Origin: Hyperoplus lanceolatus | Taxonomy: Eukaryota; Chordata; Actinopteri; Uranoscopiformes; Ammodytidae | Length of the DNA: 64,000 nt | Assembly: GCA_026929865.2 (NCBI GenBank) | Contig: CM049405.1 | Coordinates: 17,067,001-17,131,000 of the forward strand | Direction of reading: 5' to 3' | Shown: piece by piece, positions 46,447 through 64,000 of the stretch | How the letters are laid out: each line of letters begins with the position of its first letter | Position numbering within the stretch: the stretch's first letter is position 1 | Notes under the pieces: generated by a model | What the model was told of the DNA's origin: nothing | What the model saw: the letters and a program-made list of their open reading frames with translations, nothing else | The model's database searches: none | Translations under genes and position numbers: made by a program

Positions 46447-48402
46447 CCTTCTTCCATGGTTTAGATCAATTAAAGTATTAAACAGGTAGGCCTAGTCATT
46501 ATTAGTATTTTGACTTCATATCTACAGGTTGTTTATTGTGATTTCATAAGCGTCAGTGAGCTCCATGGTAACGCAGTGATTGACAGGCTGACTGAAATGC
46601 CCTTGAGCTGGACAGAAACTCCCCTCTCCCAACCCAACACCCCTCTTAAAATACACAAACCGTTTGCCTTTACTGTCGCGACCCCAAAAAAAGTCGGTCG
46701 CGTACTGACCCCCCAAAGGCCCATTCTGAGCCAGGAAAAACCCTGGCGTCAGGTTTTATCTGAAATGGAAGAGCAGGAGTTAATAAGAAAATCTGTCAGT
46801 GAGTATGCCTCCCCCTAGTGCTTGTGTGGAAAAAGGATGGCAGCTTGAGACTCTGCACGGACTTCAGATGGCTCAACGCCAGAACGTTCAAGGACGCCCA
46901 CCCATTACCGCACCAGTCAGATTGCTTGGCCGCTCTGGGTGGAAACACCTTCTTCAGCACAATGGACCTGACTTCAGGCTTTCACAAAGTTCCGATGGCT
47001 GAAGAGGACAAAAGTTACACTGCATTCACAACTCCAATGGGGCTGTATGAGTATAACAGGATGCCACAGGGTCTCTGCAACAGTCCTGCATCCTTTATGC
47101 GTATGATGCTCAGCATATTTGGAGACTTTCAGCAGTCTATTGTGCTACCTTGACGACCTGCTCGTGTTTGCCTCAACTGAAGAGGAAGCTTTGGAGAGCT
47201 TGGAAACTGTTCTGCAGCGACTCCGACTCCACAATCTCAAACTGAGCCCTAAAAAGTGCCATCTTATGAGGTCCTCAGTTAAATTCTTGGGTTATATTAT
47301 TGATGCCAATGGAGTGGCTGTAGACCCTGCAAAAATTGATGTCCTCTCAAAAATGTCAAAGGAAGATCTTATGGAGGATAATGGCTGCACACCATCAGTG
47401 AAGAGGATAAAGTCTTTCTTGGGAATGGTATTTTTATTACCAGCACTTCATCCCTAATTGCTCCTCCATAGCCAAGCCCCTCTTTGCTTTAACCGGTGGA
47501 CAAAAAAAGCGTGGAAAGATCAAAGTAAAATCCAACGTGGGTTCTTTCAGGAAGCTCCACCCCTCTGATTGGTCAGACGAATGTGACAAGGCTCTGTGCA
47601 AACTCAAAGACAGCCTCTTAAACTGTGTTGTTCTCTCACATCCAGATTTCTCACAGCCTTTCATCCTGTCCATTGATGCTTCTTTAGATGGGCTCGTAGC
47701 TGTATTATCCCAAGTACCAACTGGCGAAAAGAAAGCTCGCCCCATAGCTTTTGCGAGCAAGACACTGAGCAGCTCTCAGAAAAATTATCCAGCTCATAGG
47801 TTGGAATTTTTAGCATTGAAATGGAGCGTGTGTGAGAAGTTTAGCCATTGGTTAAGAGGCCATTCTTTTACAGTTTGGACTGATAACAACCCTCTTACTT
47901 ACATCATGACGAAACCTAAGCTCGATGCTTGTGAGCAACGCTGGGTGTCCAAACTTGCCCCATACACATTCGACCTGAAGCACATACCCGGCACTAAGAA
48001 CACCGTTGCCGATGCTCTCAGCAGAGACCCTTTTGCCACCACAGTCAGCCGCAGGCTCATCACAGAGCAGTACAGCCGTCTCCTTGATGAAGCTGAGGAT
48101 ATCAGTCACAATGGCATTCAAGACACCTTCAGATTAAAAGTCCAATGTCACAGAGTCACAAAGTCTAAGGCTAAAGGTGTAAATATTCAACCTGGCACTT
48201 TAAAACATCCTTGTGACACAGTAACTGTTCAGGCTCTTCTTAATGCTACTGATCAGTGGGAGGTTGCTACAGAGACCAGGGCTATTGAGTTGCTACAGTC
48301 AGTCCAAGACCTGTTGCCGCCAGGGCAAGATTCACTCCCTGTGTTTACGTTAGAGAGGAACTGCAACGTAGTCAGGAGCTCGATCCCACCATTTCAGTCA
48401 TC

Positions 48403-50313
48403 ATGCCATTCATCATACGCAAGAGGCGCCCTTCAAGGCGTGAAAGAGCGGGGCTTGATGCTAAAGCTATGCTACTTGTGAAGCAATGGGAAAGGCTCAA
48501 AGCTCAAAATGGCGTCCTCTATCGGGTTATCAAAGACCACATCAGTAAGCAAAGGAGGCACCAGTTTGTTCTTCCTGATAGCCTGAAAGAGAAGGCATTA
48601 CATGGCATACATGATGTTGCTGGCCATCAAGGACAGGCAAGGACCCTGCATCTAGCGAGACAGCGTTTCTTTTGGCCAAAGATGGAGTCTGATGTAAAGC
48701 AGTATGTCAAGGGCTGTCATAGATGCATTCTGGCTAAAACACCAGATCCCTCTGCTCGAGCCCCATTGGAGAGCATTAGAACATCCGCTCCCATGGAGTT
48801 GGTCTGTATTGACTTCTGGAGTGCGGAAGACAGTAAACAGCGTTCAGTCGATGTGCTGGTCATCACAGACCATTTTACTAAGTTAGCGCATGCTTTCCCA
48901 TGTCCAAATCAGACTGCAAAACAGGTTGCCAGGAAGCTGTGGGATCACGTTTTCTGTGTGTATGGCTTTCCTGCACGTGTCCATTCTGATCAGGGAGCTA
49001 ACTTTGAAAGCGAGCTTATAGCAGAGCTGATGAGATGCTCTGGAGTCGAAAAATCACACACCACAGCCTATCACCCTATGGGAAATGGTGGGACTGAAAG
49101 ATTCAACCGAACACTGGGCAACATGCTGCGGTCTCTTCCTCTCCGTGAGAAACAGAAGTGGCCTCAACAGATACAAACCTTGACGTTTGCATACAATGCA
49201 ACAGTGCATGGAACAACAGGATATGCACCATTCCATCTCATGTTCGGCAGAATCCCAAGGCTCCCGGTGGATGTGATGTTTAAGCAAGTGCTGCATGACC
49301 CAGTGGTTGTTGACCATAGCAGTTACGTGAAGACTCTCACATCCCATCTCCATGAGGCGGCCAGAATTGCCCAAACCCATGCTGTTAAAGAGCAAGACAA
49401 ACAAGCCCGAGGTTACAACAGAAAAGTAAAAGGCACTTACCTCAATGTTGGTGACAGAGTACTCATTGCCAATAAAGGTGAGAGAGGAAAGAAAAAGCTG
49501 GCTGATAAGTGGAATGCAACAGTGTACACAGTCAAAGACAGAAATGAGCGGACTCATACATATAGAGTGGAGAGCAGTACAGGTGACACAAAGGTGGTCC
49601 ATCGTAATCTTGTTCTGGACGTGAGCTTTTTGCCTGTGGTGACAGTTGAGGATGAGCTGTCTGACAATGCCTCTGAGGGAAAAATGAGTGCTGCTGACTC
49701 TCTGGACTCTTTAGAAGAGGAGGACGTGATGGAAAGAACCAACAGATGGATGATGGGCGGATCAGAGGACTCTCAGAGTCAGGAGACTCAGAGCAGGGGA
49801 CTGCCCGAAACAGACCAGTCAAGTCAAGCTGCTTCAGAGTTGGAGGATGAGGGACAATTTGTACATGAACATAGTCGCTGGTCTTCCAGTGACCGAAGTG
49901 ACTTGAGCAAAGACAGTGATTCGACCAGCTTAGTTGTTGAAACTGGTTCAGATTCTTTGCTCATGCCTGATGTACAGTCAGAGCCTTCTAACACTCAGCC
50001 ACCTCCAGCAGATAAAGACTGCAGCACAGAAGCACTGTCAGGACCAGCAAAACCAGTCCATGTGACAGAGGTTCAGGCTCACTCAAGGCATCAAACTGAC
50101 ACTCAGATTCACTCGTCAGCAGACACAGAAAGGGTTGTCAAGACACGTGCTGGCAGAGTCATTAAAAAAGCCAGTCGACTCATTGAATCGAAGGCCCAAA
50201 AGCCCATTATTGCTAGGGATTTAGCAAGATCATTTAGAGTGAAGGCTCAGGCAATGCTTTCACTGTTCTCTTTTATGCTGTTAGCATACGTTTGGGTTCT
50301 GATATGTGTGTAA
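48403..50313 (+). pseudogene. Gypsy fossil, integrase part
   Basis: This is the part of the fossil with integrase features: a His/Cys zinc-binding region, then a DDE-type core recognisable from CIDFW, HSDQGANFES and YHPMGNGGTERFNRT, then a C-terminal extension rich in Ser, Asp and Glu with a hydrophobic end. The DSQ/NGGTERFNR signatures are typical of Ty3/Gypsy. It is part of the broken 46500-51402 element, not a host gene. Confidence 0.9.
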
Positions 50314-50608
50314 CCTTTATTGTAGATATGGAACATTGTGAATACATAAGGGTTTCTACTAGAATGTGTTAAATGCATGTGGTAATGGCAAGGACTTAGT
50401 ATGGTGTATAAGGCATCATATTGTGAAGAACTAAGGTCTGTACACCCTTATGTTTTCAATCAACCTATGTTGTAGGTGGCTGTGTAGCTGTCATGAAAAG
50501 CTGAGAGTTTTTCATTTAATCCTTTCCAAGTTTTTGCATTTACATTTGTCGAGCCCTGTGTCCCATTGTTGTACTGTCAGGATTTTGGCGAAATTTAGGA
50601 GGGGTGAA

Positions 50609-51402
50609 TGTAACCAGTGTATAATTATATTTCACCAATAATCCTTTTATGCCTTTAATTTATAATTTTTCCTTAATACACTTCTGTATTAATGAATGTT
50701 TGTTTTGAGAGCTTTTATTTTGATACCTTGGGATGTGTGATTCTGTTGTTACCCGTGAGGTCACTTCCTGTTATTTCGAGCTCTCCTCTTCAGTCGGCAG
50801 TTTGCCATGATTAAGAGAGGTGAGAATGTGCAGTGCTCCTCTAAATGAATGTATATAAGTGATTAAACACGGTAAAACCTGGAACCGATTCGTAAATAAT
50901 GTTTTGAGGAAGTTGCAGGTGCTGTTTAGTCATGTTAGATGCTCGTTTTAGTGTGGTAATGTTCTTTTATCCAGTATGGCAGTTTTTCTTGTAGTGAGTC
51001 TCATGTGCTCGTGTCTCCTTGTGTTTTAAAGGAGTGCACGTGTCGAGCACATCATTAATGGCCGTGCTGGTTATTTGCTTATATTATACTATCTATGGTT
51101 ATTTGTTGTCTGATCCCAGGTATGTGAGCTCTCTGTTTATTTATTTTAATTAATTTCATTTGTATAAGCACTTTAGTGAAAATGTTTATACATGCGGAAA
51201 CATATTTGTAATATGTTCTCTTCAGTCGGCAGTTTGCCATGATTAAGAGAGGAGTGCACGTGTCGAGCACATCATTAATGGCCGTGCTGGTTATTTGTTG
51301 TCTGATCCCAGAAAAAATAAAGAATTCGTTGCCGAAGCAGCAGTTGTCCCGACTCACGTTCATTGGCCTACACAACGCAGAAGTAGCAGCAGACCGGCTA
51401 CA
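50609..51402 (+). repeat. Gypsy fossil 3' LTR
   Basis: A ~794-bp repeat starting TGTAACC and ending GGCTACA, a near-inverted pair with TG...CA ends, directly after a purine-rich tract (GGAGGGG). It holds a TATA-like GTATATAAG near 50.85 kb and a polyadenylation-like AATAAA near 51.32 kb. Two internal segments are duplicated: CAGTCGGCAGTTTGCCATGA at about 50.79 and 51.22 kb, and GTGCACGTGTCGAGCACATC at about 51.03 and 51.25 kb. Boundaries are inferred from the termini because no 5' LTR is available for comparison. Confidence 0.7.
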
Positions 51403-51837
51403 CTAACACTGCAGCTTGATTCTACTCTGTTGCTGCATGAGCGAGTGGAGGCTCAGCCAGGTGTGTGTGGTTACCAACGGGGGAGTCTTGAGTTGCCAAA
51501 CTGCCGAGTTTCTGGCGAGCTTTCCCGTGGGTGTATTTATGATAATGAAAACCGACCAATTTCGTCATCAGTTGGTGTTTTTTGGAACAGACCTTCAAAT
51601 CCCCCCCTTTTCGAAATAAGCATCCCAGAAGAAACTGACATATTTGTCTTTTTGAAGCTTGTGTGTGCCGGTAGGGACCCCAATAACCTAGAAAGTGTGC
51701 CCAAACACTGGCAATGTTTGGTTTTTCATAATATGTCCCCTTTAAAATGTGTAACTATTCCTTTAATTAAATTAGATCTTCACTTCAGCAGTCTTTGGTT
51801 TAAAATAAAAGTCAGCAGGCTGTTTTTTCAGTGGGTC
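51403..51837. other. intergenic spacer between Gypsy fossil and tanc1 3' end
   Basis: No recognised feature. A 243-codon plus-strand open frame (51295-52026) starts in the LTR and runs through this spacer into the tanc1 3' UTR, and it shows no protein family. Confidence 0.5.
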
Positions 51838-52947
51838 TTTATTTCTCTCTCCCATGGTGGCTATGGCAGTAATGTTCTATTACAGTATGTGATCACAGCT
51901 AATAAAGCTCACAATACTGAAAACATGGCAACAATTGCATTTAACGTACATATTAAAATAGAGCTGATGGCGCTGTGCCCCAAAAACATTTCTGTTTTTA
52001 TCGATTTTTTAAAAACTGTAATATAAACTGCAATTGTAGCATGCGCTTAAACTCAACATTATTGAGAATCATAAAATGTCTTAGTAGCTGTGCAAAAATA
52101 ACTATTTAAAATATATTGCTTTTACAATTAACCAAGCCATTGGCACTGTAAATAAATTAAACTAGACAGCAATAACAAGCAGATACAGAAAGGATTTCAA
52201 TTCAATGTTAATGGTGATTTATATAATGTACAAACACATTTAACAAATTCTTTTTTAGAACCTTTAACACCATTTGAACAACATTGTGCATAAAACTCAA
52301 AATACAGTCTGAACTTGTCAATACATTTAACATATACCTTCACTGAAAAGAAGGGAAAAGTACATATTTATATAATTTACACAAAATGAGGATCTATAAC
52401 ATCCTTCCTAAAACACAGGAATGCCCGTCCTTTAGACTTTCTTACACCTTCACTGAGGACTCTCTCTTCCATTCTCCCATCTCAGCACCATGGACGTAAT
52501 GAACACAGTTCAAACCCCATCGTATTTCCCCAAACGGTTCTGTATTAACATTAAGCTGTAACTGAACATGTAGTTTAAGCACTTGAGCGGCCTGTGTATA
52601 AAGTGCTTACTGTCACCGTTGGCATTGATAAAGACTGTACAGTACATTTCCAAATATTTCCCTCAGTGCAATGTCTCCAGCTTGGCTGAACGACAGCGGA
52701 CATGTTGTCATGTAACAGAAAGCGGACAGTCTTGAGCGACAGGAGAAACATCTGGAGCATTCAGTACACTGCCTGCAGTCTGTCATCACACAGGAAAACA
52801 CATTGCTTGCATACTGTTCTTACAAAGCTCACAAGTTAGTCTAGATTCTGTTTGGGTTGGTTAAAAACAATGTTAACAACTCTTCCTCACTTTAGACAGA
52901 ATAGTGTGTGTGCGTTGTGGACTGTATGAGAGATAAATCAAACATCT
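51820..52947 (-). other. tanc1: tanc1 3' UTR (inferred)
   Basis: About 1.1 kb of AT-rich sequence between the stop codon and the candidate AATAAA. Its length and composition are normal for a neuronal scaffold mRNA. Extent inferred from the signal only. Confidence 0.5.
51838..51843 (-). promoter_or_regulatory. tanc1: candidate polyadenylation signal of tanc1
   Basis: AATAAA on the minus strand about 1.1 kb past the tanc1 stop codon, followed within 20-30 nt by T/G-rich sequence. Other AT-rich hexamers occur nearer to the stop, so alternative ends are possible. Confidence 0.5.
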
Positions 52948-63193
<10,246 letters not shown>

Positions 63194-64000
63194 CTGCCAA
63201 AGAAAAAAAAACTTAGATTAATAGCATACTGTTTCAGCATGAGATATCAAATAACACTTAAAGACATTATACAATATTTTATAAATTAATCACATCAGAA
63301 TTGCAAACCACTGCTCTCTGACTCACTATATGAGGTTACGTGAGTTGAGACCAATCTGATAAATACTTGGGCTTTAATGGGGTCTCTGTCTACATGGTGG
63401 TTTGAAAGCTTAGCGTGGCCCAGTTCTGTTATTCTAAGCCAGGCCTCGGGATCCTGTTCCAACTAACATGGAGGCCAAAGTAAACCACAAGCTTATATCG
63501 CACTGTGATCAATCCCTGAATGTTGCTTTTAGACATGCAAGAATGACTGACACTTTGAATTTCAATTCATCATCACAAAGAACAAAAAAGTAAGGGGGCG
63601 CCCTTAGCTCAGTTGGTAGGGCGTCCCCCCCATGGGCCTCGGCCAGCAGCGGACCCGGGTTCGATTCCAGCCCGCGGTCGTTCTCTACATGTCACTCCCC
63701 TCTCTGCCCCATTTCAAGTCTGTCTCTACACTATCAATAAAGCATAACAATGCCAAAAAAATCTTAAAAAAAAGAAGAATAGATGTTTAGCTTGATAGTT
63801 ACTGAACAAACTTTAAAACTCAATGTGGAGTGCATTGTGTGGGTCAATAGAAAGCTTACTTATTTTCTCTTAGATACATCTCTTTTTATGGTTAAGAGGA
63901 CATACAAACCTCACCTGAGGTTCTTTATCCTCAGGTCCATTAATTGTTTTTTTTGTGTAAGCAGTCTGGTGAGGTTTTATTTTCTAAGTAAAATATGTAT
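63194..64000 (-). other. tanc1: tanc1 intron with a SINE
   Basis: Intron sequence upstream of exon 63115-63193. Apart from the SINE at 63595-63770 I see no exon. Confidence 0.6.
63595..63770 (+). repeat. tRNA-derived SINE
   Basis: The tRNA-like head has a near-perfect A box, TTAGCTCAGTTGGTAGGGCG, and a B box, GGTTCGATTCC, followed by a body with CATGTCACTCCCCTCTCTGC, then CTATCAATAAAGC and an A-rich tail. The region between the boxes is longer than in a functional tRNA and does not fold as an anticodon arm, so this is a SINE and not a tRNA gene. It shares its body with the SINE at 34320-34446. Confidence 0.85.

Larger units (their letters stand above)
46500..51402 (+). mobile_element. broken Ty3/Gypsy LTR retrotransposon, 5' part missing
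   Basis: A fossil of the Ty3/Gypsy family in plus orientation. Parts in order: reverse transcriptase (about 46.7-47.3 kb), RNase H (about 47.6-48.05 kb), integrase with an HHCC-type zinc region and DDE core (about 48.4-49.3 kb), a long acidic/Ser-rich C-terminal extension (to about 50.3 kb), a purine-rich tract just before 50609, and the 3' LTR (50609-51402). The order RT-RH-IN is that of Ty3/Gypsy rather than Copia. No gag, protease or 5' LTR is visible, so it is truncated at its 5' end. The pol region also has a few breaks (roughly two or three). Age cannot be taken from LTR divergence because one LTR is absent; the long intact integrase part suggests moderate age. Confidence 0.92.

Noticed and set aside
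51295-52026. 243-codon plus-strand open frame
   Set aside because: It starts in the Gypsy LTR and ends in the tanc1 3' UTR on the opposite strand. It has no recognisable domain.
63595-63690. tRNA gene
   Set aside because: A and B boxes are present, but the spacing and middle arms do not allow a cloverleaf, and the downstream body is that of a SINE.

Overview
The window looks like teleost (probably percomorph) genomic DNA. It is AT-rich, holds spliced vertebrate exons with GT-AG introns, and is loaded with fish-type repeats: L2-like LINEs, tRNA-derived SINEs, TTAA-flanked DNA transposons, long (CA)n and (CT)n tracts and a Ty3/Gypsy fossil. Two host genes frame it, both on the minus strand. 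On the right is the 3' half of tanc1: ten exons counting a 21-nt microexon, 52948-63193, ending in the PDZ-binding tail ESNV. On the left are the first two coding exons of baz2b (3939-4089 with the start ATG, and 906-1088); the rest of that gene lies beyond position 1. TANC1 and BAZ2B are also near neighbours in human 2q24, which supports both names. Here the 3' end of tanc1 faces the 5' end of baz2b.  Layout. 1-4.1 kb: baz2b exons and an intron with two TTAA-flanked elements. 4.1-13.7 kb: non-coding DNA with an old long-inverted-repeat MITE, a ~200-bp (CA)n tract and a perfect 15-bp hairpin. 13.7-31.9 kb: one LINE copy (called LINE A) split into pieces by later insertions. These are a truncated LINE B (13979-15195), a 3.3-kb TTAA-flanked element (15457-18780, itself holding a SINE and a piggyBac-like element), and an 11-kb block (20217-31301). 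The block is three head-to-tail copies of a GC-rich non-coding element, with a nearly complete L2 LINE (24234-29192) and a 599-bp MITE inside it. 32.4-36.4 kb: a 4-kb element with ~620-bp inverted arms around a decayed gene with a CXC-type cysteine motif. 36.4-46.5 kb: a second copy of the first TTAA element, further MITEs and two possible untranslated exons. 46.5-51.4 kb: a 5'-truncated, broken Ty3/Gypsy fossil with its 3' LTR. 51.8-64 kb: tanc1.  Most notable observations. (1) The 11-kb block rejoins LINE A in frame when removed. Its copies share one exact junction, a 3' hairpin followed by CTAG and then TTATTAGGGGG, and they carry minisatellites at the 5' side. This is the layout of Helitron/Helentron-type rolling-circle elements. 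(2) The 4-kb inverted-arm element has no transposase I can recognise. (3) tanc1 carries a well-formed in-frame 21-nt microexon. All calls come from reading the sequence and from remembered family features; no searches were run.
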